The notes: generated from the letters alone by a model not told the origin. DNA of 39,094 bases from Sphingobacterium nematocida (GCF_900168125.1 NZ_FUZF01000028.1:1-39094); one strand, 5' to 3'. Numbered from the stretch's first letter, positions 1-7,832 are shown. Translations and numbers: made by a program.

Positions 1-157
1 AACATTTCACAACTATTAGATTTTTAAGAGCACTTTCTAATAATACTGTTAATGTGTGCCCTGTTCAATCTAGATTTCTAACGTTTAAGTCTGAAAACAA
101 GAACTCTTATGAACAAAATTGACCTAGATATAGCAAAGATAATTGCCCCCTGCTCGC

Positions 158-173
158 GCGAGCGTCCTCGCTC
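158..173. repeat. REP-like GC-rich palindromic repeat, copy 1
   Basis: The 16 bases GCGAGCGTCCTCGCTC are the exact reverse complement of 474-489. Each copy can itself fold (GAGCG, AGGA, CGCTC on the other strand). Short GC-rich palindromes beside a RAYT gene are the usual form of REP elements, which RAYT transposases recognise in characterised cases. Calling this pair REP is inference, since only two copies are visible. Confidence 0.45.
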
Positions 174-196
174 CTGTGTTAACTATTAAAAGTGCG

Positions 197-204
197 TACC
201 TTTG
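197..204 (+). promoter_or_regulatory. Promoter -7 box TACCTTTG of the RAYT remnant
   Basis: TACCTTTG is a full match to the Bacteroidota -7 consensus TAnnTTTG. A weak -33 candidate (TGTG at 175-178) lies 18 nt upstream. Transcription would start inside or just before the CTAA repeat, making the repeat the 5' leader of the RAYT frame that opens at 293. Confidence 0.5.
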
Positions 205-280
<76 letters not shown>

Positions 281-292
281 TAGCTTGATATT

Positions 293-523
293 ATGTCCCG
301 TAAATACAGATTCCACCATATCGAAGGCTTGTATTTTTATGAACCCCAGGGGATCTTGTTAAATCTTTTAAAGTGTATACATCCACGTGACTCCGGAAAG
401 AGATTGAAAACTATCCACAGGAGAGCCGTAAGGAATGGCTGCTGTGGATGATGAAGCGGGCCATTAAGGATACGAGCGAGGACGCTCGCACCAGCTTGGG
501 GGCTAGAAAGTATAGGTGGATTC
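293..523 (+). pseudogene. REP-associated tyrosine transposase (RAYT) remnant
   Basis: An ATG at 293 opens with MSRKYRFHHIEGLYF, the typical N terminus of Bacteroidota RAYT/IS200-like transposases. The frame then breaks. From about 355, in another frame, come DLVKSFKVYTST, an in-frame TGA at 388-390, then LRKEIENYPQESRKEW and LLWMMKRA, which match the family's central region. The missing middle is where the catalytic H-x-H (HUH) motif normally lies, so the gene carries an internal deletion, a frame change and a stop. The C-terminal third is replaced by unrelated sequence. It cannot encode an active transposase. Assignment is from remembered family sequence, not a search. Confidence 0.7.
474..489. 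repeat. REP-like GC-rich palindromic repeat, copy 2
   Basis: Inverted copy of 158-173, lying inside the decayed RAYT reading frame where the family normally encodes its C-terminal third. It may mark a recombination or insertion joint, because the RAYT similarity ends close to it. Confidence 0.4.
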
Positions 524-664
524 AACCAAGTGCTCAAATCACTCTTTGAAATGGGTTATATTTGTAAAACTGAAGGAACGCACACCCCTAATACCTATGA
601 TCCGTATTCCAACATTAAATTGACGACCCGCGGTGCTGCTGTCGCTATGGGGCATGTGGTGTAA
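512..664 (+). pseudogene. Orphan C-terminal fragment of unknown protein
   Basis: A frame ending at TAA 662-664 reads GGFNQVLKSLFEMGYI, then a stretch containing KTEGTHTPNTYDPYSN, then KLTTRGAAVAMG. It looks like real protein, perhaps a winged-helix C terminus, but has no start of its own and is in a different frame from the RAYT remnant before it. It is probably the tail of a gene whose front was lost when the RAYT DNA was joined on. I do not recognise the family. Confidence 0.35.
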
Positions 665-705
665 AAAAATGTAGATTCTCCGAGCTGGCGCGTTTCGCTC
701 GATAC

Positions 706-2019
706 TTAAGACACGTCCATGGAACCTCTACCAATAACTTTGCGAAGGTCGTCTGAAGCTGGGAGTTCGAAAACTTCCAAATCAAAGTATTTGATCGCAG
801 CAAATAGATGGTCAAAAATGTCGGCCATGGTATTTTCAAAGAAGGCCCACTGTGTACCTTTTGTAAACATGTAGAGCTCTAACGGGAGACCATATTCGGT
901 TGGAGATAGCTGCCTGACTAAAAGTGTCATATCTTGGTGTATATTGGGGTTATTGCGTGCATAGGCTATCACATAGGCGCGAAATAATCCGATATTGGTC
1001 ATCCGTCTTCCATTGACCAACATAGAACTATCGATATCGGCCTGGGCATTAAATGCAGCTATCTCCTGTTCTCGGTTCTCGATAAAGGGTTTTAGTAATG
1101 CGATCTTCTTCAATTGCAGTATTTCTTCTTCTGCTAGATAGCGAATTGAAGAAACCTTGATAGGTATGGGTCTTTTGATACGTCTCCCTCCGGTTTCCTG
1201 CATGCCGCGGTAGTTTTTGAACGAGTCGCTGAGCAGCGTGTAGGTGGGTATAGTCACAATGGTCTTATCCCAGTTTTGTATCCGTACATTATTCAGATTG
1301 ATCTGTAATACGTCACCGTCCACGCCATATTTTGGCATTTCAATCCAATCGCCCACGCGTACAGAGTCGTTGGCAGACACTTGTATACTGGCTACAAATC
1401 CCAAAATGGTGTCTTTAAATACCAGCATCAGTATGGCTGAAGCCGCTCCTAATGATACCAAAAATGACCACGGTGAACTGCCTGTCAACAAGGATACGAT
1501 GAGCGTACCTGATACGAAAAGAAGAAATATCTGTGCGACCTGCAAGTAGCTGTCTACCGGCTTGTCCTTAAAGGCCGTGACTCCTCTCAGAATATCTCTA
1601 GAGGTCTTCAACAGACTATTAAGGAGCATATAGACTGATACGACTAAAAGTACCCCTAACAACTTGACCAAAACTGAGGTAAATAGGGGAAAACTGACAA
1701 ATATAAAGGGGAAAATCTGCTGCGCAAGGATAACGAGGATAAGCCGACTCAGGAAAACATGTACGCTATTGTACATAAAGAGATCATCCCAGTTGGAGCT
1801 GGTCTTTTTGACCAAACGGCTCACCAGATTGTTAAAAGCATATCGGATAATATAGTCTGCAATGCCCAATACGAGAAAGGCTAAGACGAGCAGTGCAACG
1901 GAAGCCACGATGTGTGTGACCTGCTCGGTAAGTCCCAGACTTTTAATAAAGTCAAATGTTTGTTGGTAAATGCTACGGGTAGGTAGCTCGGTAAAATTAA
2001 GTAGGGTTGTTTTTTCCAT
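706..2019 (-). CDS. MscS-family mechanosensitive ion channel (YbdG/MscM-like)
   Basis: A 437-residue inner-membrane channel that releases solutes on osmotic downshock. Hydrophobic segments lie near residues 35-57, 85-108, 114-136, 160-180 and 185-206; the last is Gly/Ala-rich (SLGAASAILMLVFKDT) like the pore-lining TM3 of MscS. It is followed by the beta domain (FVASIQVSANDSVRVGDWI, then DGDVLQINLNNVRIQNWD) and the IPTYTLLSDSFKNYRGM segment that continues into RRIKRPI, a pattern typical of the YbdG/MscM branch. Length fits that branch (about 415-440) and exceeds MscS (286). The ATG at 2019 precedes a polar N terminus and fits. A good promoter lies upstream at 2184-2214. It stands alone, between decayed mobile DNA and a long gene-poor gap. 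Confidence 0.9.
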   Translation of the reverse strand: MEKTTLLNFTELPTRSIYQQTFDFIKSLGLTEQVTHIVASVALLVLAFLVLGIADYIIRYAFNNLVSRLVKKTSSNWDDLFMYNSVHVFLSRLILVILAQQIFPFIFVSFPLFTSVLVKLLGVLLVVSVYMLLNSLLKTSRDILRGVTAFKDKPVDSYLQVAQIFLLFVSGTLIVSLLTGSSPWSFLVSLGAASAILMLVFKDTILGFVASIQVSANDSVRVGDWIEMPKYGVDGDVLQINLNNVRIQNWDKTIVTIPTYTLLSDSFKNYRGMQETGGRRIKRPIPIKVSSIRYLAEEEILQLKKIALLKPFIENREQEIAAFNAQADIDSSMLVNGRRMTNIGLFRAYVIAYARNNPNIHQDMTLLVRQLSPTEYGLPLELYMFTKGTQWAFFENTMADIFDHLFAAIKYFDLEVFELPASDDLRKVIGRGSMDVS

Positions 2020-2183
2020 CTAAATAAAGTTATCTACGGCATACGCTCTCCCTGCTCGTGGACAAGAGTGCGCTCCAATTCATAAACTTTATAGATTAAT
2101 AAAATAAAGTAGTAGGAGCCTATCCAAGGAGCTAAAAACATAGGAAAGCGGAAATATAGTACTCGAAATTATCTAATACGATA

Positions 2184-2214
2184 CAAACTTACATAAATAT
2201 ATGACTATACGCAA
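2184..2214 (-). promoter_or_regulatory. Promoter of the MscS-type channel
   Basis: Read on the minus strand, a -33 TTG (2214-2212) is followed after 20 nt by TAAGTTTG (2191-2184), a perfect TAnnTTTG box. The predicted start near 2177 leaves a leader of about 155 nt before the ATG at 2019. Confidence 0.55.
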
Positions 2215-2470
2215 CCATACCCATGATTACCAAGGTACATAACCTCGCGCTGGCTCGGGTATTTCCCGCTTCGTGTTAAACAAAGGCTTCATACCCATAA
2301 ACCAACGTCTACACAGTAGATTCTCTGATCTAAACCCGTCCGAACTGGAAAGGTGTAACGGAATATGCAAACAGATAAATACTCGGGCACACCGCTTTGA
2401 AGCCGAGCACCTTGAATATACAGGAACGGAAATAGGCTTTATGTTATTTAATCAAAATAACCTCTCTAGT

Positions 2471-2504
2471 GTGTTAACTAATAAAAGTGAGTATTTAAAC
2501 TAAC
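2471..2504 (+). repeat. Degenerate second copy of the RAYT promoter region
   Basis: GTGTTAACTAATAAAAGTGA and the bases after it match 176-213 over about 35 bp with a 2-bp gap. The -7 box TACCTTTG of the first copy has decayed to TATTTAAA. The two copies are in the same orientation and flank the RAYT debris and the channel gene. Confidence 0.5.
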
Positions 2505-2601
2505 CATCACCAGAAGAAAATCCAACGAGAACAAAAATTAAGGAGCAATTATAAACTATGCAACGGCGAACGCCCCATGATAGTTTGGTCTACTTTAAAA
2601 T

Positions 2602-3783
2602 CTAATATAGCAGCCCAAAATACCATAGAGGAATCGTATTTAAGAAACCACGTTCAATATCATCTTTCACGACAAATCCCCTCTTGGCATCTATTAGTTG
2701 CTTAGCCCCTTTATTTTTTCCACCTATTTCAAAGTCCATATCCTCTATACGAAAATCAGCTATAGTAGAAGATAACACTTCATGATTGACACGTAGCTGA
2801 TTAATAAAAAATGTTTCGCGTATATTACCTATATTTTGGTTATTCTTTGCCAATGCATAAACCAAATTTGCATTGTCTAGATAAACCTTATCTATTTTTC
2901 CGAGAGATCTTATTCCTGTAGTATCGCCGCGCAATTGTGCTACCATCCCGGCTTCTTCCATGTATAGCAAGTAGTCTGCTATATTATTCCTACTGATATT
3001 TAGCATTTCAGCGATCTTACTCATGTTCGGTTTAAAAGGTACGCTTTCGGCCACAATTCCTAACAATTGCTTTAGCTTTCTTCCTGTAGAGACGTTCATT
3101 TCGGCATAAGTGGGTATATCCACTTCTAATGTTTGATTAATCACCTGCTGTAACCTGGTATCGAAGTCATCTTCCTGAGCAAAAGGGTAATAACCAACCT
3201 TTAAATAGTCTGCAAAAACAGGAAGTGGTCGCGGCAATTGAGGAAGCTCTACTTCATGTGCAAGCAGCTGTTCCAACGTATAGACAGGGACAGTCAATTG
3301 GTGAAACAAGCGGAGATACTCTCTAAACGACAAGCCCTGCATAGAATACACCACAGCTCTACGGCTCAGATCGGCAGTTCCTTTCTTAATATCTAAGACC
3401 GAAGATCCCGTAAAAACCACCTTAAGATCTTTATGATAATCATAGATCAACTTCAACTCTCTCGACCAGTCTGGATATTTGTGTATTTCGTCTACAAACA
3501 GATATTGTCCACCAGCCTTGGCAAAAGAATCGGCTAAGTCTAACAAACGGTTATTGGCAAAATAAAAATCTTCGGCCGTAACATAGAGTGTCTGCTGAAC
3601 GGGCAAGTTCATTTTGATATGCTGTAAAACTAGTGTTGTCTTACCTACCCCTCGAGGCCCAATAAGGCCAAGCAACCTATTATTCCAATTAACTTGTTGA
3701 TAAGCATACCTAACAAAATCAGTGTTCACCTCAGCTATCAAACGGTTCGAGTACGCAAACAAATCTTCCATTTTTGACTTCAT
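2602..3783 (-). CDS. AAA ATPase with DUF4143 C-terminal domain
   Basis: A 393-residue cytoplasmic P-loop ATPase of the AAA_14/DUF4143 type, common in Bacteroidota and of uncertain function; some relatives are discussed as toxin-antitoxin or nucleic-acid-associated ATPases. Walker A is GPRGVGKTT (42-50), Walker B YLFVDEIH (94-101), and sensor-1-like VVFTGSS lies at 122-128. The C-terminal half carries a predicted winged-helix stretch (IAEMLNISRNNIADYLLYME) and an end rich in acidic and basic residues (DFRIEDMDFEIGGKNKGAKQ) that resembles a nuclease-like fold in the family. A second ATG at residue 5 is possible. It is monocistronic, and two near-identical palindromes lie just upstream (3804-3852), suggesting tight or self control. 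Family assignment is firm; function is open. Confidence 0.88.
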   Translation of the reverse strand: MKSKMEDLFAYSNRLIAEVNTDFVRYAYQQVNWNNRLLGLIGPRGVGKTTLVLQHIKMNLPVQQTLYVTAEDFYFANNRLLDLADSFAKAGGQYLFVDEIHKYPDWSRELKLIYDYHKDLKVVFTGSSVLDIKKGTADLSRRAVVYSMQGLSFREYLRLFHQLTVPVYTLEQLLAHEVELPQLPRPLPVFADYLKVGYYPFAQEDDFDTRLQQVINQTLEVDIPTYAEMNVSTGRKLKQLLGIVAESVPFKPNMSKIAEMLNISRNNIADYLLYMEEAGMVAQLRGDTTGIRSLGKIDKVYLDNANLVYALAKNNQNIGNIRETFFINQLRVNHEVLSSTIADFRIEDMDFEIGGKNKGAKQLIDAKRGFVVKDDIERGFLNTIPLWYFGLLY

Positions 3784-3803
3784 TTATCCAAATATAACCA
3801 AAA

Positions 3804-3820
3804 TGCACTATCATAGTGCA
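3804..3820. promoter_or_regulatory. Palindromic operator candidate 1 before the ATPase
   Basis: TGCACTAT-C-ATAGTGCA is a perfect palindrome with 8-bp arms. It lies 21 bp upstream of the ATPase ATG, where a bound protein would sit on or just downstream of the transcription start. Confidence 0.65.
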
Positions 3821-3835
3821 AAAAAATCAAAAAAA

Positions 3836-3852
3836 TGCACTGTCGCAGTGCA
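3836..3852. promoter_or_regulatory. Palindromic operator candidate 2 before the ATPase
   Basis: TGCACTG-TCG-CAGTGCA repeats the outer TGCACT/AGTGCA arms of the first palindrome. Its centre is 32 bp from the other, about three helical turns, so dimers on both sites would face the same side of the DNA. A -7-like TTATTTTG on the minus strand (3858-3851) touches this site. Confidence 0.65.
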
Positions 3853-4023
3853 AAATAATTTATTCACACAAAAAAGCACACTCGTTCTGTACAATAGATA
3901 AAAAAGAGATTATTGCTTTTATCAAAGAACCATTAATAAAAGGTACTTGATTTCTTCGCTCATTACTTTTCTCTTGCTCGCATCATTTTTTGACTTTTGC
4001 TAATCAAAATTATATGAATTCGA

Positions 4024-4434
4024 TTAGTCGGTAGTTGGGATTTTACGTATGTCCATATAGAATACTTCCCAAGTATGCCCATCAAAATCTTCTAATGTAC
4101 GTTGCTGCATGAAGCCGTAATCTTTCATCTCGGTTGGTTCTACCCCACCTGCCTCTAGACCCTTTGTCATCATTGTATTGACCTCCTCGACCGAGTCCAT
4201 TGACAAGGAAAAAAGACCTGCTACACTGGACTTGGTGTCGGCAATGGGTTTGTTGATAAAAGAAGAGAATTTGTCATGGGATAAAAGCATGACATAGATA
4301 TTTTCGCTCCAAACCATGCATTTGCCCGAGTCGTCTGAAAACTGAGGATTATTTGTAAAACCGATTGCGCTGTAGAAATCCATCGATCGCTGGACGTCTG
4401 CTACAGCTAAATTTATAAAAATTTGTTTTGCCAT
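4024..4434 (-). CDS. VOC (glyoxalase/bleomycin-resistance-like) protein
   Basis: A 136-residue single VOC unit pair with the usual opening (FINLAVADVQRSMDFYSAIGF) and closing strand (LEDFDGHTWEVFYMD, residues about 114-128). VOC proteins bind a divalent metal and cover glyoxalases, dioxygenases and drug-binding proteins. The conserved Glu in the last strand (WEVFYMD) is present, but an early His ligand is not obvious, so activity is uncertain. The sequence resembles the lactoylglutathione lyase-like subgroup often seen beside AHSA1/DoxX genes. Monocistronic, with no clear promoter call. Confidence 0.8.
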   Translation of the reverse strand: MAKQIFINLAVADVQRSMDFYSAIGFTNNPQFSDDSGKCMVWSENIYVMLLSHDKFSSFINKPIADTKSSVAGLFSLSMDSVEEVNTMMTKGLEAGGVEPTEMKDYGFMQQRTLEDFDGHTWEVFYMDIRKIPTTD

Positions 4435-4550
4435 TTTATAGGGGTATTAATTTTGCTTATTGGATTATAAACAAAGATGGTTGAATTGCTCCTGTTTTGA
4501 ATTGTCCTAAGGCAAGAAATGGCAGACTAGGGAAAGGATGGCTTTATTTT

Positions 4551-4865
4551 TCAACTGTATTTACTGTCCTCTAACGAGAGTGTTAAATCATCCTGATAGG
4601 CTTTTTTGTACAACTCGACAATCTTCACCAGAATAAGAGCGCGCTCTTTATCGGAAATCTTATGTCCATTGTCCCATCTTTTAATACTCATTTGATCAAT
4701 AACCGAAAAGCGGGCCGATATATCACAGATGAGGGCATCACCCCCTCTTTGAAAAAAAAGCTCTTCACCCCTTCCCAGTATTTTCATTTTGTACATAGTG
4801 CCATCAGGATCTTTAAACTCGTGGGCTCCGCTGATCGTATTTTTTAATTCTTTTACTCGGCTCAT
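4551..4865 (-). CDS. Small hypothetical protein
   Basis: About 104 residues starting at the ATG at 4865 (MSRVKELKNTISGAHEF); a TTG two codons upstream could extend it but is less likely. It is soluble and charged, with no signal peptide or membrane segment. The middle (MYKMKILGRGEELFFQRGGD) suggests a small beta-rich fold and the C terminus looks helical (KERALILVKIVELYKKAY). I do not recognise the family. It stands between the VOC gene and a divergent reductase whose ATG is only 74 bp away, so the two may share control. Confidence 0.6.
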   Translation of the reverse strand: MSRVKELKNTISGAHEFKDPDGTMYKMKILGRGEELFFQRGGDALICDISARFSVIDQMSIKRWDNGHKISDKERALILVKIVELYKKAYQDDLTLSLEDSKYS

Positions 4866-4939
4866 GTGCAAACTTTATGTAGTCGATGCGATGAATTCTT
4901 TTAAAGATAGCTATATTGAGCGTATTAAAACTAAAACGG

Positions 4940-5473
4940 ATGCGTAAAATATCACTTTTCATCGCTATGAGCCTAGACGGATTTATAGCAAAACCAAATG
5001 ACGACTTAAGCTTCTTGAAGCTCGTGGAAAAAGAGGGGGAAGATTATGGTTATACGGAATTTATATCCAAAATAGACACTATAATTATCGGTAGGAAGAC
5101 CTACGATTATGTGGTTAGAGAAATCGGTACGTCTCATTACGATAACGGACAACGGGACGTATACGTCATCACCAGAAGCGAAAAACCGCAAACAGGTAGA
5201 ACCACGTTTTATACAGGAAAAATAACAGAACTGGTCAAACAACTGAAATCTAAAAAAGGGGAAGATATCTATTGTGATGGTGGTGCGGAAATAATCAATG
5301 AGTTACTAAGGCACGACCTAATTGATGAGCTTGTGATTTCAGTAATACCTATTTTACTGGGAAACGGAACAAGACTTTTCCAAGATGGACGACCTGAACA
5401 GGCACTTGAATTCGTAACTGCAAAAACGTTTGATACGGGATTGACGCAATTGCACTATACACGAAAAATCTAA
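4940..5473 (+). CDS. Dihydrofolate reductase family protein (RibD C-terminal type)
   Basis: A 177-residue NADPH-dependent reductase-like protein. The opening MRKISLFIAMSLDGFIAKPN is the signature of the RibD_C/DHFR-like family (YyaP/YwjB type in Bacillus). IDTIIIGRKTYDYV follows, and the C terminus has DELVISVIPILLGNGTRLF, the conserved Gly-rich strand and loop of this fold. I use the ATG at 4940; a TTG eight codons upstream lacks support. The natural substrate is unknown for most members, and these single-domain proteins are not riboflavin enzymes by default. Its last 4 bp overlap, tail to tail, the VOC gene at 5470. Confidence 0.85.
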   Translation: MRKISLFIAMSLDGFIAKPNDDLSFLKLVEKEGEDYGYTEFISKIDTIIIGRKTYDYVVREIGTSHYDNGQRDVYVITRSEKPQTGRTTFYTGKITELVKQLKSKKGEDIYCDGGAEIINELLRHDLIDELVISVIPILLGNGTRLFQDGRPEQALEFVTAKTFDTGLTQLHYTRKI

Positions 5474-5889
5474 ACAGCCAAAATCCAATTTACGTCAAAC
5501 GGATCCTTTATTTCTACCAATGGATCCTGGTCTCTAATCAATGTATTCTTTTCGGCAGTCAACGCTAGCTTTTGAATAAGATACTTCCGATCTATCAGGT
5601 CTTGACAGGATAAAAAGACGGCGATATGGTTGCCTATTTTTCGCCCTCCATCCTGTACTAAATCCGAACCATATATAACAAGGCGATCTGAAATAAGCAC
5701 GCCACTGATGACAGGTATATCGTTATACCCCTCTATCACTTTATCCAACATTTCGAAATGTAAAACCCCGCCAAAACAGGCTTGATAAAAGGTGAGTGCC
5801 TTTTTACAGTTTCCGGCAAATGTGATAAAGATACCGCTTCTTTTTTCAGATCGCTGTTCTAAAAATACGTGCTGCATCGGATCAAGCAT
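5470..5889 (-). CDS. PhnB-like VOC family protein
   Basis: A 139-residue protein of the PhnB/3-demethylubiquinone-like branch of the VOC superfamily. It shows FITFAGNCKKALTFYQACFG (about 21-40), the hallmark of that branch, then DIPVISGVLISDRLVIYGSD and the closing DPFDVNWILAV, where many relatives have DPFGxxW. Function is usually unknown. It is the third gene of a leftward operon with a DoxX-like and an SRPBCC protein. Its ATG overlaps the SRPBCC stop by 8 bp (5882-5889), which points to translational coupling. A second Met lies at residue 5. Confidence 0.82.
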   Translation of the reverse strand: MLDPMQHVFLEQRSEKRSGIFITFAGNCKKALTFYQACFGGVLHFEMLDKVIEGYNDIPVISGVLISDRLVIYGSDLVQDGGRKIGNHIAVFLSCQDLIDRKYLIQKLALTAEKNTLIRDQDPLVEIKDPFDVNWILAV

Positions 5890-6328
5890 CGGGAATTTCG
5901 GGTTCTACCAATCTTTTCATCTTATCCAAAGACTCCTGCCAGCCCAAATAGCACATCTCGGCAGGTATCATGTCTGGAATACCGGACTGTTCGATCTTAA
6001 GCTCGGTCCCGCAGGATACCGGAGCCAACGATACTGTTGTTATCATTTCCCCTGGTAGGTTGGGATCATCAAATCGATCAACATATTTAATAAACTCGTT
6101 CGCTTTTATTTCGAGATATTCTCCACCGAATGAATGCCCATTGCCTGTACTGAAATTGATAAAGGTCATCTTGAAGTGCCCTCCAACGCTAAAGTCCATT
6201 TGCTGCACGGTACATATGAAGCCATAGGGAGGTAACCATGTCGCGTGTGCTGCTGGATCTGAAAACGCCCGGAATATCTTTTCAGGACTTGCCTGAATTA
6301 TCCGATGTAGGGATACTGAATTTGCCAT
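5882..6328 (-). CDS. SRPBCC (AHSA1-type START-like) protein
   Basis: A 148-residue helix-grip protein of the Activator-of-Hsp90 homologue 1 (AHSA1) family. It has HRIIQASPEKIFRAFSDPAA near the N terminus, QMDFSVGGHFKMTF in the middle and the family's amphipathic C-terminal helix (CYLGWQESLDKMKRLVEPE), with the typical GWQESL. Such proteins have a hydrophobic cavity and probably bind small ligands; few have known roles. Middle gene of the DoxX-like/SRPBCC/VOC operon, 28 bp after the DoxX-like gene and overlapping the VOC gene by 8 bp. Confidence 0.85.
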   Translation of the reverse strand: MANSVSLHRIIQASPEKIFRAFSDPAAHATWLPPYGFICTVQQMDFSVGGHFKMTFINFSTGNGHSFGGEYLEIKANEFIKYVDRFDDPNLPGEMITTVSLAPVSCGTELKIEQSGIPDMIPAEMCYLGWQESLDKMKRLVEPEIPDA

Positions 6329-6356
6329 GATATATAAATTTTAATTGTGATTTGTC

Positions 6357-6731
6357 TTAGTTATGGGTTCGAATTTTAGGACTATAGCTATAAGAAACGG
6401 CGAGTATGGCCAATACCACCAAAGGCATTAGCATAAAACCTACATTTCGATCTACACAGGCATGACTGATAAAAGCAAAGATCAGACTGAACGTCAGCCC
6501 GGCATAGGCCCACTCCCGTAATTTGGCAGGTATTTTGGGCAGCGAAATAGCTAGAATCCCCAGCACCTTGCAGATAATCAGTAGGTAAGCGAAATAATCG
6601 GGATATCCCAATGGTTTTGTCCCTGCATTGACATAGACCGGTGCGAAAAGCATCGTACCCAAGGGCATAAGTCCTTCCCAAAGGATAAGAATTATGGTGG
6701 CTGTCCAAAAGATTAATTTATTCTTTTTCAT
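6357..6731 (-). CDS. DoxX-like integral membrane protein
   Basis: A 124-residue protein with four predicted membrane helices (about 7-29, 44-62, 72-90, 97-114), the usual DoxX-like layout. The motif LGYPDYFAYLLIICKVLGILAI matches the DoxX-like consensus, where a Tyr-Pro stretch opens helix two. Members often travel with SRPBCC and VOC genes, as here, and are tied loosely to stress responses; no reaction is established. First gene of the operon, with a possible promoter at 6758-6787, divergent from the GlxA-type regulator. Confidence 0.82.
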   Translation of the reverse strand: MKKNKLIFWTATIILILWEGLMPLGTMLFAPVYVNAGTKPLGYPDYFAYLLIICKVLGILAISLPKIPAKLREWAYAGLTFSLIFAFISHACVDRNVGFMLMPLVVLAILAVSYSYSPKIRTHN

Positions 6732-6757
6732 GTTTATAATGTTTATAACTTACATTA

Positions 6758-6787
6758 CAAAGTTGCGAAAGATTGTAAAGCGGCAAA
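6758..6787 (-). promoter_or_regulatory. Possible promoter of the DoxX-like/SRPBCC/VOC operon
   Basis: On the minus strand TTTG (6787-6784) is followed after 18 nt by CAACTTTG (6765-6758), a 7 of 8 match to TAnnTTTG. Predicted leader about 20-25 nt. The 132-bp gap to the divergent regulator is where that regulator would bind. Confidence 0.4.
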
Positions 6788-6863
6788 AGTTGCAAAAACG
6801 ACAACTTAAGGGGTAGATTACGACAAATTGAGTAACTTTACGGACCAACAAATCTAAGAGCAT

Positions 6864-7832
6864 ATGCGAGTTTCTGTCTTTGTACCCCAGTATGGAACAA
6901 TAGAAGCGATAACACCAGCCTTCCGAACCTTCAACACGGCCAATGAGTTTCTGACTACATTTGGCAAAAAACCGATATTCGAGGTAGAGTATGTGGGCTT
7001 AAATGAATATGTTCCAGCCAATAGCGGGGAGTACACGATAAAAACCAACAGGTTGCTACCTGATGTCCAACAAACCGACCTATTGATTATACCGCCTGCA
7101 TTTGGAGATATGAGTGCCGGCATCAAGGCGAATGAAGAAGCAATACCTTATTTTACAAAAATGTATCATGCTGGCGCTAGTCTCGCTAGTCTTTGTGTAG
7201 GCGCTTTTTTATTGGCTGAAACGGGTTTATTGGATGGACGCAAATGTTCTACGCACTGGGCATACCTAGAGGAATTTAAGGAAAAATACCCGAATGTAGA
7301 AGTTGAAGATGGGGCTATTATCACTGAGCATGATCGTATCTACAGCAGTGGTGGGGCCAATAGTTTATGGAATTTAATATTATACCTCCTAGAGAAATTT
7401 TCTGATAGGGAAACGGCCATATTGATATCAAAGTATTTTGCATTGGATATTAGCCGGGATAGCCAATCTCAATTCGCTATATTTCGGGGGCAACGCAATC
7501 ACAGTGATCTAGCCATAAAACAGGTACAGGATTATATCGAACAAAATTATGAAGACAAGATTACGATCGAAGACCTTGCTAATTTAAGTAATATTGGTCG
7601 TCGTTCGTTTGAGCGACGCTTTAAAGAGGCAACGAATAATACCACCATGGAATACATACAACGCGTACGTATAGAAGCAGCGAAGAAATTTTTCGAAGTT
7701 TCACGTAAAAATGTTTCTGAAGTCATGTACGACGTAGGCTACACAGACACCAAAGCTTTTAGAGATGTATTTCGAAAAGTAACTGGGTTGACTCCTATCG
7801 AGTACAGAAATAAGTTTACCAAGGTAATGTAA
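6864..7832 (+). CDS. GlxA-type AraC regulator with DJ-1/PfpI domain
   Basis: A 322-residue cytoplasmic transcription factor. Residues 1-190 form a DJ-1/PfpI class I amidotransferase-like domain with the nucleophile-elbow Cys at 111 (SLCVGAF) and the family's CSTHWAYLEEF segment after it. Residues about 215-318 form two AraC helix-turn-helices (ITIEDLANLSNIGRRSFERR, then VSEVMYDVGYTDTKAFRDVF) with the closing GLTPIEYRNKF. GlxA-type regulators sense small metabolites through the DJ-1 domain. It is divergent, across 132 bp, from the DoxX-like/SRPBCC/VOC operon, which is its most likely target (inference). The ATG at 6864 begins the first beta strand of the fold, so the start is good. Confidence 0.9.
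   Translation: MRVSVFVPQYGTIEAITPAFRTFNTANEFLTTFGKKPIFEVEYVGLNEYVPANSGEYTIKTNRLLPDVQQTDLLIIPPAFGDMSAGIKANEEAIPYFTKMYHAGASLASLCVGAFLLAETGLLDGRKCSTHWAYLEEFKEKYPNVEVEDGAIITEHDRIYSSGGANSLWNLILYLLEKFSDRETAILISKYFALDISRDSQSQFAIFRGQRNHSDLAIKQVQDYIEQNYEDKITIEDLANLSNIGRRSFERRFKEATNNTTMEYIQRVRIEAAKKFFEVSRKNVSEVMYDVGYTDTKAFRDVFRKVTGLTPIEYRNKFTKVM

Larger units (their letters stand above)
2020..2601. other. 582-bp gene-poor region between channel and ATPase
   Basis: Apart from the channel promoter I find no supported gene. A 76-codon frame at 2273-2503 (+) has no recognisable motif and I do not call it. A GC-rich patch at 2245-2275 contains the hairpin CGGG-TATTT-CCCG. At 2471-2504 lies a degenerate copy of the sequence at 176-213, so this is probably another trace of the mobile DNA seen at the left edge. 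Confidence 0.5.

Noticed and set aside
2273..2503. 76-codon frame on the plus strand
   Set aside because: No motif, no promoter and no ribosome binding site; it lies in decayed repeat DNA and crosses the degenerate promoter copy.
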